Shown here piece by piece: positions 8,739 to 19,446 of a DNA stretch of 64,000 bases. The notes below the pieces were generated by a model. The model did not search any database, was not told the DNA's origin, and saw only the letters and a list, made by a program, of their open reading frames with translations. The stretch covers positions 122,338,088 to 122,402,087 of the forward strand of contig JALGPY010000002.1 in the NCBI GenBank assembly GCA_023055425.1. The letters run 5' to 3'. Position numbers and translations under genes: made by a program. This stretch comes from Linanthus parryae. Taxonomy: Eukaryota; Streptophyta; Magnoliopsida; Ericales; Polemoniaceae. The first letter of the stretch is position 1. Every line of letters begins with the position of its first letter.

Positions 8739-11700
8739 ATGTATTTGTGCTCTTGGAACACCAGGGGACTAAATGACCCTGTGAGACAAAATGATGTGAA
8801 GAAGCTGTTTGTTAATGAAAAGTTCTCTTTTGTTGGACTTCTTGAAACAAAGATTAAACCAGTTAATGCTGCAAAAATCAGAAGTTTTTTGTTTAGACAC
8901 TGGTCTTTTGTTGATAATTATGCTCACTCTGATATGGGGAGAATTTTGATAGCCTGGGATCCTATCTGTTTCCATGTTACAAAGCTGTTTGATTCAGACC
9001 AACTATGTCAATGTAAAGTTGAAAGACTAAGTGATGGATTATATTTTCTTGCTACTGCTGTTTATGCTAGAAATGACCCCATTATGAGAAGAACTTTGTG
9101 GAATGATCTAAATTCTATTTGCTCATCTGTTGCCTCACAGAATTGGATTATTCTTGGAGATTTCAATGCCATCAGATCACCTAGAGACAAAAATGGAGGA
9201 GGAAGCAGTTGGCCAGAAGTTATGGATGAGTTTGACTCTTGTCTGAGACAACTTGAGGTGGAAGAATTGAGAAGCACAGGTCTCAAGTTCACATGGTCAA
9301 ATAGACAACCTACCAATCCCATCTCCACCAAAATTGATTGGGTTTTTATTAACATGGAATGGGATAAGAATTTCCCATTGGCAAAATCCAAGGTTCTGCC
9401 TACTCTGTCCTCTGACCACTCTCCTATTATTATTGAGTTTGGAGATGCAAGACCAATCACTGTGAAGCCATTCAAATTTTTTGATATGTGGTCAAATCAT
9501 GAGGGATTTCATCCACTTGTTGAAGAAACATGGTCTGTTCAAATCCCTGGTTGTTACATGTACAGACTTGTGAGGAAGCTTAAACTGTTGAAATCTTCTC
9601 TCAAGAAGTTTAACTCCATGTTCTTTGGGAAAATTACAGAAAGAGCACAGCTTGCTGAGGACAATCTTGCATGTTGCCAAGCTCTTATTGATAGTGATCC
9701 ACAGAATACTATCTTGAGAGCTGAGGAGAAAGAACTTCTGTCACAGTACAAAAGAATTTCTTATGCTGAAGAGGAATTTGCCAGACAGAAATCAAGAGTA
9801 ACTTGGCTCAATCTAGGTGACAAAAACTCTGCTTTCTTCAATAGGAATGTCAAGATGAATCAAGCTAGATCTAGAATTGTGAGTATTCAAACTCCTGTTG
9901 GGACTACACTCACTGACCAATCTCTCATCTCAAATGAATTTGTTAATTACTTTGAGAAGTTACTTGGTGAAGACCCCTGTGACCACTATGAAGGCATTGA
10001 GGCAGTTAGACCTTATGTGAGATCTACTCTCTCTTTACAACAACAGGAGTCAATGGTTGCAGAAATAACAGACAAGGAAATTGGGGACACCTTTCTCAGT
10101 TTGCCATCCAACAAAGCACCAGGGCCTGATGGCTATTCTTCTGGATTTTTCAAAGCTTCATGGGATATTGTTAAGGATGATGTCATAGCAGGGGTAAAGG
10201 AATTCTTTGCAACAGGGCAGATGTTGAAAGCTGTTAACACTACTTGTATTGCATTGGTCCCAACAGTTGATCAACCTACCCAGGTTAAAGACTTCAGACC
10301 CATCTCTTGTTGCAATTCAACCTATAAATGTGTTTCTAAAATTGTGGCTAACAGAATCAAGCTAGTTCTTCCCTTTCTTGTTCATGAATCTCAGTCTGCA
10401 TTTGTGAAGGGGAGATTTATAGCAGACAACATTTTCTTATCACAAGAATTACTCAAAGGTTATCACCTGGAGTCTGGCAGTCCTAGATGTGCTCTCAAGG
10501 TAGACCTAATGAAGGCCTATGATAATGTGAGGTGGGAATTTGTGCTTGATGTGCTGAGATGTATGTTGTTTCCCCCAAAAATGGTTGGCTGGATTAAGAG
10601 CTGTATCGCAACAGCATCTTATACAGTTTCAATTAATGGTGATCATAAAGGGTATTTTGATGGGGCCAAGGGTCTGAGGCAAGGAGACCCAATTTCTCCA
10701 TATCTCTTTGTCCTTGTTATGGAAATACTAGCAGGTTGCTTGGAAAATGCTGCAATGCATCCCCAGTTCCTGTTTCATCCCAAATGCAAAGTGAATTGTA
10801 TTACTCACTTGTGTTTTGCTGATGACCTCCTTATCTTTGGTTATGGATCAAACCAAGCAGTTCAACCAATTAAGCAAGCTATTGACAAATTTTCTGCACT
10901 CTCTGGTCTTAATCCTAACTTGCAGAAGAGTAACATCTACTTCTCTAATGTGGATGAGGAAGAAAAGTCAAGAATTGTTGAAGCATTTGGGTTTGAAGTG
11001 GGGTCCCTTCCAGTCAGATATTTGGGGGTTCCACTCATAACTTCTAAACTTACTGCTCTTGATTGCAAGCCCCTGTTCGATAGAATCACTTCTAGAGTAT
11101 GTAGTTGGACAAACAAATATCTCTCCTTTGCTGGTAGATTACAATTGGTTAAATCTGTGTTATTTGCAATTCAAACCTACTGGGCCTCTATTTTCATCCT
11201 ACCTGCAGGGGTATTGAAGAGAATCGATCAAATTCTAAGGTGCTTTCTTTGGACAGGAGCATAAATGAAAACATCTGGGTCTAAAGTGGCTTGGCACATG
11301 GTTTGTTTACCAATCAAAGAGGGTGGACTTGGTATAAAGAATCCCAAAGAATGGAACAAAGCTGCATTTGTTAAAAATATTTGGGGTATCATTTCTTTCA
11401 AATCAACCTCACTCTGGGCTAAATGGGCACATGTACACTTGCTGAAAGGGAGGAGTTTTTGGAGCTTTGAATGTCCCAGTGGTTCATCATGGTTTTGGAG
11501 GAAAGCACACAGTGTGAAGGTGTTGACATCATATTGACATCAAGCCTTTGGAACAGTCCTCTAGATTGTTGAATCTAGTTCCAGAAGGTGTTGACACACT
11601 TAAATGGCTGGATGGTTCTCTTTATGAGATTTCTATATCTGTGGCATGGCATTCTATTATATCAACTGGTGATGGTGTTGATTGGTGGCATTTATGTTGG

Positions 11701-12135
11701 TATTTTGTGCATATACCAAGATTTAGTTTCATGTTCTGGCTGGCAATTAAATGTAAACTATCCACAACTGACAGATTGGTAGCATGGGGTGTGTCATCCT
11801 CCTCACTGTGCTCATTATGCAATCTTGCAAATGAGGATCATGACCACTTATTCTTCACCTGTTCCTACTCTAAACAGGTTCTGTGTGGAGTTGAAACTGC
11901 TTTCTCCTTTTCAGTGCCTAGTGTTCCCTGGTTGCAGCTGATCACTCATTTGTCAACAGTGTTGAGGAAGCCATCATCAAGAAATCACCTGCAGAAGAGG
12001 TGCCTCAATGCCATTGTCTATTATCTTTGGATGGAGAGGAATTCAAGGTTCCATACTAGTGTCAAGAAACCAGTTAGTGCTATCATTAGACAGGTTATTA
12101 ATTCACTTGATAACTTTGTCTTTGATGTGCACTGA
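8739..12135 (+). pseudogene. LINE C ORF2: AP endonuclease, reverse transcriptase, zf-RVT
   Basis: ORF2 makes the nick and copies the RNA at the target. The start ATG at 8739 gives MYLCSWNTRGLND, the usual plant L1 ORF2 beginning. Endonuclease motifs: ETK near residue 38, GDFNAIR near 140, SDHSPI near 226. RT motifs: FRPISCCN near 523, DLMKAYDN near 589, RGLRQGDPISPYLF near 645, catalytic FADD near 693, YLGVPLIT near 765. An in-frame TAA at 11262-11264 stops it at residue 841. Sequence reads on to 11537, where about 200 bases are missing and the frame changes (HHIDIK at 11527); the zf-RVT region (CSLCNLANEDHDHLFFTC) reads to 12135. No RNase H domain is seen. It is inactive, but the endonuclease and RT look uncorrupted. 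Confidence 0.93.
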
Positions 12136-12296
12136 TCTCTGTTGTATGTGATGTTGTCTGGGGAAACTACCCCTACCATCACTTTGATTATTTGAACCCA
12201 CAGTTTGTTTGTAATTTGTTTTAGTTGTTGGTTGGGTAGGGTGCAGTTATGTTTGCTGCTTTGTTTTGTGAAAGTTAGTTGTGTCACTTCTTGTTT

Positions 12297-12320
12297 TACC
12301 TGGACTCTCCTTGTAAACCA
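12297..12320 (+). other. divergent second hairpin-like module in the LINE C 3' UTR
   Basis: TTTTACCTGGACTCTCCTTG then TAAACC has the same frame as the LINE terminal module, but its centre is GGA-CTC-TCC instead of GGGG-AATG-CCCC. It lies about 90 bases before the canonical copy. Confidence 0.5.
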
Positions 12321-12387
12321 GTTTTATTTTTGTTAGCAGATTCTTTCTGTTAACTTTGGACTGTGGTTGCATGTAGCCACTAGTTCT

Positions 12388-12410
12388 CCTGGGGTATGCC
12401 CCTTGTATAC
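12388..12410 (+). other. LINE 3'-terminal hairpin module, copy 3
   Basis: CCTGGGGTATGCCCCTTG then TATAC. The loop has TATG in place of AATG while both stem arms are kept. The polyA end follows at 12454-12462. Confidence 0.78.
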
Positions 12411-12462
12411 ATGTAATATTCTTTCCCTTTTATCCAAAATTAACAGTTTACCCAAAAAAAAA

Positions 12463-13061
12463 GTTTTTCTTTAATAAAAAAGGGTTTCTGAAAATTGTTG
12501 GTGTTTCGTGCTACCAAATGCCAAGTGATATGAACCACTTTGTTTACCAGTCCGCTGGCGTGACTCTTAGTACGACAGTACTACAAGTTGTACCCGCTGT
12601 GTAGACTAAGTTGGAACATTTGAAACACATTCGAGTTGGGATGGAGAGACACGTTGTGTGACGACACATAGTGTTCTCTTCCCCCTCGTATGTGTGGAAC
12701 ACTTGACATGATTGGTTTATCTAATCCAGTAAATGTAAGACAAAAATTTTGATGCGGATGAGCCAATAAAATTGACGTGCTATTTTCGATCAAAGTATTT
12801 TTTCTAAAAGTTTCGAGATTTTTTTAAATGCTAGAAAATTTTAGAAATGCTTTGTAAACGTGAGAACTTGCATTTTTGTCTAATTTTTAAAAATTTGGTG
12901 GTGACCTATTTACTTGAGCTTATTTTATATGAATCCCTAATCTGATACGAGTGAAAAGAGACGTAAACGTTCGATAGCGTGTTTCCCGTAGATATAGTGT
13001 CTCATGTGCACTAGTCGCATTCACGTGAAGTATGTTCGTAGTTGCACTCAAAAGTTTTCTT
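12463..13061 (+). other. element A internal region, non-coding 3' part
   Basis: Matched along its length by 24400-24957, for example GAAAATTGTTGGTGTTTCGT, GTTTACCAGTCCGCTGGC and the CCTCGTATG words. No integrase or RT motif can be read in any frame, so this is the untranslated part before the 3' LTR, or a decayed pol end. Confidence 0.6.
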
Positions 13062-13097
13062 AAGCTTCAGGGACGAAGCTTCGTTTTAAGGAGGATA
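13062..13097 (+). other. hairpin and polypurine tract before the element A 3' LTR
   Basis: AAGCTTC-AGGGAC-GAAGCTT (13062-13081) can fold as a 7-bp hairpin. It is followed by AAGGAGGATA (13088-13097), the presumed plus-strand primer, just before the LTR start at 13101. The same order occurs at 24958-24991. Confidence 0.72.
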
Positions 13098-13659
13098 TAA
13101 TTTAATACCCCTTATATAAGTTAGGGGTTATTTGGTCATTTCGGTATAATATTTGAGAATTTCAAGAAATTTAAATTCAAACTTATTATTGACTTTTCTT
13201 AATTTTGAAGTATGAGGGTGCCACTTGACATCTATGATGATATATAATTTTCTTTTGAGGTTATTTTGTAGTATATGAAATTTGGATAATATTATAGGAA
13301 ACTTGTTTTGTATATTTGGGAGATAGTTGTAGTTTTTCTGAAAGTGGATTTTGACATTTATATACAAAGTGGTTTATTTGAAATTATTTAGAAATTTTCT
13401 AGTTTATGAAAAATAACTTTTATGTGTTACCTATTAATTGAAAATTATATTTTCACCCCTCAATTTTTAATTTTCACAAAGAAATCTCTCATTTATCAAT
13501 TTTACATTTTCTACCCCAACTAGCAATTCATCTCTTGTTTATATGCATCCAACTCATCCACCCTCTATCTTTGGTCAACTCTAATAAAACATTATTTCCT
13601 ATCACTATCACATTCATCTCCATCAACTCCATTACTTCCTATATATAGCATTCTCATTT

Positions 13660-13674
13660 ATTTACATCCTTTCT
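13660..13674 (+). repeat. target-site duplication of LINE B, left
   Basis: ATTTACATCCTTTCT, repeated exactly at 19432-19446. The first and third element A LTRs show the empty site (2258-2273, 26974-26989). Confidence 0.93.
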
Positions 13675-13720
13675 TTTTTTGGGTAAATTTCAATATAACA
13701 AGAACACAAACAACAAAGTA

Positions 13721-13747
13721 CAGGTTTACAAGGGGCATTCCCCAGGT
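13721..13747 (-). other. LINE 3'-terminal hairpin module, copy 4
   Basis: On the minus strand CTGGGGAATGCCCCTTG then TAAACCTG, about 45 bases before the polyA end of LINE B. Confidence 0.82.
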
Positions 13748-13771
13748 AAAACTAAGCCAACAAGGCAGAGG

Positions 13772-16700
13772 CTATAAGAAACCCCATCTCCTAGCTATGT
13801 GACTAATGTCTACATCATTCAATAAGTTTTTTGCATCTACAATAGTTCTGACAGTACAAATCATATGTCTAATAACATGAGAAGGAGGGTGTTTTGTTCT
13901 ATGAAAATATCTATTGTTCCTCTCCAGCCAGATGTAATAGAACCCAGCAGCCAAGCAAACCTTGTGGATGAGGTTGGTAGGACTGTTTCTCTGCCAATCA
14001 TCAGTGAGTTGGTGTAACCAATCCTGCCAGCCAAGAGAATTATCATGGTTAATGCCAAAATAGTGCCAAACCTGAGCAGAGTAGGGACAATTCTTAAACA
14101 GGTGGTTGTGGTTTTCATGACCAGAGCCACACAAAAGGCAGCTTGTGACTTGAGTAACTCCCCAGGCCTGTAATCTATCAAGAGTGCTGAGCCTTTGTTG
14201 AATCCCTATCCACAAGATAAAAGCCATCCTAGGGACTTGCCATTTGTGCCAACAGAGACTTGGCCACTCAGTTTCAGCCCTCTTGGTTCTAGTCAGCTCC
14301 CAAGCAGACTTGATAGTATAAACACCTTCAGAATCAGCTAACCAAGAGACAGAATCATCCACCTCATCATATAAAGCAATATTGTTTGTGATTTGAACAA
14401 AGTCTCTAATATAATGACCATTTGGGCTTGGCCATCTCCACTGGTTGTTAAAAATGATCTCACTGACCTTAGCATCCAAAGGAAGAGCAGCATCATAGAC
14501 AATTCTGGGGTTAGTACTGGGAAGAATAGGACCAGAAGGCAGCCAGTTGTCAAACCACAGGAAGGTGGTGGTACCAGAGCCAATCTTGTGCTTAAAGTAG
14601 TGTCTGTAAGTCTCCCTAAGACTGAGAAGCTTTCTCCACACCCAAGAGGCATTGTTGGGGCACTTAATTCTCCAAATAGATCTCCCTTTCAGCAGTTGAG
14701 AGTGAACCCATTTAACCCAGTAGGAAGAGAAAGGGATGTTGATGAGGGACCACAAGTGCTTACCTATAGCAGCCCTATTCCATTCTTTTGTCCTTTTTAG
14801 ACCAAGACCACCCTCTTTGTATGGCAGACACAGTTGATCCCAAGCAACCTTGGCACCTTGATGTTTCAAATCCTGTCCAGACCAAATGAATCTCCTCATA
14901 ACAGCTTCAATTTCTTTATGCACTCTGACAGGGAGGATGAAAATGGAAGACCAGTACACTTGGAGAGCAAAAAGAACAGTTTTAACCAGATGGATTCTTC
15001 CTACATAGGAGAGGTATTTGCAAGTCCAGCTCTTGATCCTGCCCAAAGTTCTATCAAGAATTGAGTGACAGTCAGAGTACTTGAGTTTAGAAGTGATAAG
15101 AGGTACACCAAGGTACTTGACAGGAAGGGCTCCTCTTTGATAATTCAGCAGCTGCACAATCTGGGTACTAACAGCATCACTGACCCCTGACAAGAAGATA
15201 GAGCTTTTCTGAGGGTTGGGGTGAAGGCCTGACATAGAGCTAAAAGTGGCCAGGCATTGTTTTATAATGGTAGTAGAGCTCACATCTCCTTTGCAGAAGA
15301 TCATAAGGTCATCTGCAAAACAGAGGTTAATTATCTTCTCATTTTTACATCTCCAGTGGTAAGAGAAGCCTGGTAAGGTGGAAGCAGAGTGCAAAATCCC
15401 AGAAAGGACCTCCATGATCAGAACAAAGAGATAGGGGGAAAAGGGGTCACCTTGTCTGAGCCCCCTTGTACCCTTGAAAAAACCATGCAAAGAGCCATTT
15501 ATGGACACAGAAAAGGCTGCAGAACAGACACATTCTCTGATCCACTTAGTGAAAGTATTAGGAAAGCCCATACAGTCCAACACAGCAAAGAGGAAGTGCC
15601 AGTTGACATGATCATATGCTTTCATCAAGTCAATCTTCATGCTACACCTGGGGCCATGGTTGTTTGTGTGATAATCCCTTAACAACTCCTGGGACAAGAA
15701 GATATTATCAGAGATCTTCCTCCCTTTAATGAAGGCTGATTGGGAGTGGTGGATAAGGCCTGGGAGAACATCTTTGAGTCTATTGGCAACCACCTTAGAA
15801 ATAACTTTGTAGGTAGTGTTACAGCAAGAGATGGGTCTGTAGTCAGACACCCTTCTAGGATCATCGCATTTGGGAACTAGGGCAATAGCAGTTGAGTTCA
15901 TGGCTTTTAGCAACCTCCCTGTATTGAAGAATTCCAAAACAGCCTCCACAGTATCATGCTCAACAATGTTCCAGCTGGATTTGTAGAAGCTAGAGGGGTA
16001 GGCCCAGGGGCCTTGTTGGCTGGCAAAGCCTTAAAAGTAGCAATGATCTCCTCTTTGGTGACAGTTCTGGCTAGGGCTTGCTGCTGGGCATCAGACAGTC
16101 TAGTTCTGATGTAAGGGCTTAAGCAGTGTGGGTCAACTGGGAAACTACCCCCTTCACAGCCAAGTAAATTTTTGAAATAATCAACAAACTCCTTTCTAAT
16201 ATCCAGAGGGTCATGAAGTTGTTCACCACCAGCATTGGTAATGGTGACAATTCTGTTGCAGGCATTTCTAGACTTGAAAATTCTATAAAAGTAACCTGTA
16301 TTTTTATCCCCAAGATTGATCCATCTATCTCTAGCTTTTTGTTTGAAGAAACTCTCCTCAGCAGCAGCTGTTTTGATGTAATCCCCCACTGCACTCTTCT
16401 CTTCTTGCCTTAGGACAGTATTAGTAGGATCATTGTCAACCTCAGCTTGACACTTCTCCATTCTGCTCCTACAGTCAATAGTTCTCTGCTGGATTTGATT
16501 GTAGTGCCTCTTGTTGAACTCTTTAAGAAACTGTCTAAAAATTTGGAGCTTTTTCACAAGGATAAACTGTTTAGTGCCTTGAATGTCTTGATTCCAGTGT
16601 CTTCTAACAGTTTCTTCATAATCTGCATGGTTTGTCCACATATCAAAGAATTTGAAGGCCTTTCCCACCACCTGTTGTTGGCTACCTGAATGTATGATAA

Positions 16701-17388
16701 TAGGGGTATGGTCAGATGTGAGCATAGGGTGATATTGAGCAAAAGAGTGGGGAAAGAGATCATCCCAGGCACAGTTAATGAGTGCCCTGTCAATTTTTGT
16801 AGAAACTGGGTTCTGGCTCTGCTTGTTGGACCAAGTGTAGGTAAGACCTGAAGATCTGAGGTCCTCCAGCTCACAGGAGGTGAAACAATCATTTACTTCA
16901 TCACATTGGCTAGGCCAGGAGGGGTACCCACCTGCTCTATCAGTAATAAATCTAGGGGCATTGATGTCCCCAATCACAATCCAGGGCCTCTGAATCATGC
17001 CCACAGAAAGGCTAACAAGATCACCCCAGAGAGGTCTTCTAGCCATATAGTCATTGAAGGCATAAATGAATGTGGCAAAGAAGGTAGTATTAGACAACAA
17101 GTGTTTGATCTGGCAGTGTACAAGCTGACTGGACTCATGCAGTTTAGTGACAGAAAGCTCTTTAGGATCCCAGATAATGATGATTCTACCCAGGGGATGC
17201 TGCTGGAGATTATGACAAAAGCTCCACTTATTATTGATGCTGTGGACAACACTCTCAACATTATCAATCTTGACTTTGGTTTCCAGCAGAGTAATCAGAC
17301 TAAGTCTGTACTCCTGAATGAGAGTTCTGACATCAATGTGTCTAATGGGGTCATTAAGACCCCTAGTGTTCCAAGTGCTAAAAAACAT
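13772..17388 (-). pseudogene. LINE B ORF2: endonuclease, reverse transcriptase, zf-RVT, one frameshift
   Basis: Start ATG at 17388 gives MFFSTWNTRGLND. Endonuclease motifs GDINAP and SDHTPI are present; the GDFNA phenylalanine is isoleucine here. The first part reads to about 15990, where KAPGP is followed by a frame change equivalent to a loss of a few bases in the KAPGPDGY motif. The second frame then carries the whole RT core: YRPISCCN, KIDLMKAYDHVNW, RGLRQGDPFSPYLF, catalytic FADD and KYLGVPLIT, then the linker TFLWFDNWLPSGP and the zf-RVT cysteines (CLLCGSGHENHNHLFKNC). It ends at 13772. Without the frameshift the protein would be about 1,200 residues. All catalytic residues I can recognise are kept. 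Confidence 0.93.
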
Positions 17389-17417
17389 GGACACTACAAA
17401 AAGGGGAGATGTGCAAG

Positions 17418-19160
17418 CTAATGCTTACCTCTCCTAGAGCCAAGCTTGGCTCTAGTATTCAGCTGGTTCAGCTGCTTACTTTGAGTGCTACTTGCACTCT
17501 TTAAGCTATGAGTGAGTTTCTGAGCTTTCTTCTTCTTCTTGTTGCTCACTGAAGTCCAGTCCTCCTCATTTAGATCCAGAGGGGTACCAAGAGGAGACAC
17601 AAAATGGTGCAGCTCAATGTCATCAAGCCCAGGGAAGCTAGTATCAGGAGAATCATGTTGGCTAGGATCAGTAAGTGCACAGCCATGGTGGTCACCTGCA
17701 ATCTCAGGGGAGGAATCATCACCAAGGTTGATTGTGGGGTCAGAACCAGAGTGGGTGTGGCTCAGAGATGGGCTAGCAGTGGTAGTAAAGCCATGAGTAT
17801 CACTGATATAGCCAGGGAGGGCATTTGGGGTTTCAAGAAGGGAATCTAACTCTTCATTGTCAACAGGGAGCTCATTTTCATTGTCAACAATAGTATCCAG
17901 AGCCTGGAATCTGGATGTGACATTAACAGGGGTGGACATGGCTTGGAGTTGGTCTATAAGGTTTGTACCTTGAAAGGTTGGGTTGTGGATCAGTGGAGGT
18001 GGAGGTTTGATAATGTTTCTCCACGGTTCTTCATGTGTGGAGGTTCTCTCATCAGGGTTGGGGGTAATTGAGGTAGGGGCCAACAATGTGGTAGTATCAG
18101 TGTTAGCATCAGGGTTAGCATTCATGGCAGAGGTGTGTCTAGCTTCATCTATGTGGGGGTTGGATGTGGTGCTTTTGGCTCTCCATTCTGTGGTGTTGCA
18201 TCTATGTCCAAAGACATGACATTTGCTGCAACTAGGAGGAAGAGGTGGCACTTCAACAAATACCTCAACTTCCTCCCCTTCTTCATCAAAAGCAGTAAAC
18301 TGCTGTGGAATGACTGTAGACGTATCAATCTCAATACAAACTTTGGCGAAAGTGATTCTAGTTCTCTCCTTTGTCTGTCTATCAGCACAGAGGGGTTTTG
18401 CAAAACCACTGACAACATAACCTAGCTCCTCCTCATCCCAAAGCTCAATAGGAAGGTTGTAGAGCTTAATCCATATGGGAATCCTCTGGTGGTTTACCTT
18501 TGACATGTTTAACATGGGAGACCATTGCTTTAGCATCAGTGGCCGGCTACCAACATGCCAAGGGCCTCCTTCAAGCACATCAAGACACTCTTGGACAGTG
18601 TCAAAGTGGAAGAGATACACACCTTCATCATTTTCTTGGACCTTCCTCAATCCTGCCTTATTCCAAAGCTTCTCCACTGATTCCTTCATGTAAGAGAATC
18701 CAAATCTCTTCCCAAGTGCATACCCCACAAGACAAGAATCAAACTGAGATTTCTTCTTTGTAATAGATCTGGGAATGAGGATTTTACCATTGATGAGCTT
18801 AGCTTTAGGGTTGAAGTTGAGGCGAACTCCGGAACTGATGCTGGCAGTGGCTCTGTCCTTCCAAGAGGAGGAGGATGGTTGGGGCTGGTTGGGGTTCTCA
18901 TGAGGAAAGTCCTCTGGGATGGGTGGATCCTTCAATGGAACTTCACAAGAGTAAATGGGAATAAAGCTTGGATGGACGGAGTTAGTTTCAGTTCTCCGGC
19001 AAAGAGGCTGAGAACCGCGACTATCTCCTCCCTCGGATTCATTAGTGAGCACTTGGGTCTTCTGCAGGTGGGGGTAAGGAGTGGGAGGCCCTCCTGTAAC
19101 TCGGTCAAAAGCACGGTTCATTTCCTTCGAAGCAAGGCTGGGGAGGTGGCCACCGGACAT
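17418..19160 (-). CDS. LINE B ORF1 protein (DUF4283 and zinc-knuckle-like), intact
   Basis: An uninterrupted frame of about 580 residues. The ATG at 19160 (MSGGHLPS) is chosen because LINE H has the same start (MSGDHPAS) and the codons upstream contain no other ATG. Order: a variable proline- and serine-rich N-terminus, DUF4283 at roughly 100-260 (FNPKAKLINGK, CLVGYALGKRFGFSYMK, EGGPWHVGSR, IWIKLYNLPIELW, FAKVCIEI), the motif CSKCHVFGHRC near 313, a long acidic low-complexity tail and a basic C-terminus GSRRGKH. It should bind LINE RNA. ORF2 starts 29 bases downstream, so ORF2 must be translated by reinitiation or another unusual route. Confidence 0.92.
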   Translation of the reverse strand: MSGGHLPSLASKEMNRAFDRVTGGPPTPYPHLQKTQVLTNESEGGDSRGSQPLCRRTETNSVHPSFIPIYSCEVPLKDPPIPEDFPHENPNQPQPSSSSWKDRATASISSGVRLNFNPKAKLINGKILIPRSITKKKSQFDSCLVGYALGKRFGFSYMKESVEKLWNKAGLRKVQENDEGVYLFHFDTVQECLDVLEGGPWHVGSRPLMLKQWSPMLNMSKVNHQRIPIWIKLYNLPIELWDEEELGYVVSGFAKPLCADRQTKERTRITFAKVCIEIDTSTVIPQQFTAFDEEGEEVEVFVEVPPLPPSCSKCHVFGHRCNTTEWRAKSTTSNPHIDEARHTSAMNANPDANTDTTTLLAPTSITPNPDERTSTHEEPWRNIIKPPPPLIHNPTFQGTNLIDQLQAMSTPVNVTSRFQALDTIVDNENELPVDNEELDSLLETPNALPGYISDTHGFTTTASPSLSHTHSGSDPTINLGDDSSPEIAGDHHGCALTDPSQHDSPDTSFPGLDDIELHHFVSPLGTPLDLNEEDWTSVSNKKKKKAQKLTHSLKSASSTQSKQLNQLNTRAKLGSRRGKH

Positions 19161-19431
19161 GGCTTCCGGCGGCCTGAACACTAGCAAGAGGCGGATTCAG
19201 ACTTAGTTAGCACATAGTCAATCGTGTACTTCAAATGTAGAGGAGGATGATCAATTGATGGAAACCAAAGAAAGTAAACCAAACAATCAGCCACCAGAAC
19301 TAGATCTAACTCACAAGATCAAACCAGTTGGAACTAGGGAAGAGGTATGAACAGTAAAGTTAGAGAGCATTTTCTCTCTCTAGAACCCTCTAGTAGAGTC
19401 CTTGACTGTGCCTGGACTCCAAGTTACATTC

Positions 19432-19446
19432 ATTTACATCCTTTCT
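19432..19446 (+). repeat. target-site duplication of LINE B, right
   Basis: ATTTACATCCTTTCT, identical to 13660-13674; LTR sequence CACCATGCCTACTC follows. Confidence 0.93.

Larger units (their letters stand above)
7545..12462 (+). mobile_element. LINE C, 5'-truncated L1-type LINE (family I)
   Basis: It starts abruptly inside ORF1 and ends in TTTACCC-polyA at 12462, within element A internal sequence. ORF1 and ORF2 are in order, 33 bases apart. Compared with LINE D of the same family it lacks the 5' UTR and the ORF1 N-terminus, has one nonsense codon in ORF2, and lacks about 200 bases near 11520. The left flank AGAAAGAATTT and right flank TTTTTCTTTAAT align to neighbouring words of the empty site at 24376-24415, but no clean target duplication is visible. 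Confidence 0.9.
13675..19431 (-). mobile_element. LINE B, full-length L1-type LINE (family II)
   Basis: It is complete from a 5' UTR with GAGAGAAAATGCTCTC near 19370-19395 down to the terminal hairpin and T-run at 13675. Exact 15-bp target duplications bound it. ORF1 is intact; ORF2 has one frameshift. This is the best-defined family II element in the window and probably a fairly young insertion. Confidence 0.95.

Noticed and set aside
16906..17421. Plus-strand 171-codon frame
   Set aside because: Antisense shadow of the LINE B endonuclease, which has clear motifs on the minus strand.
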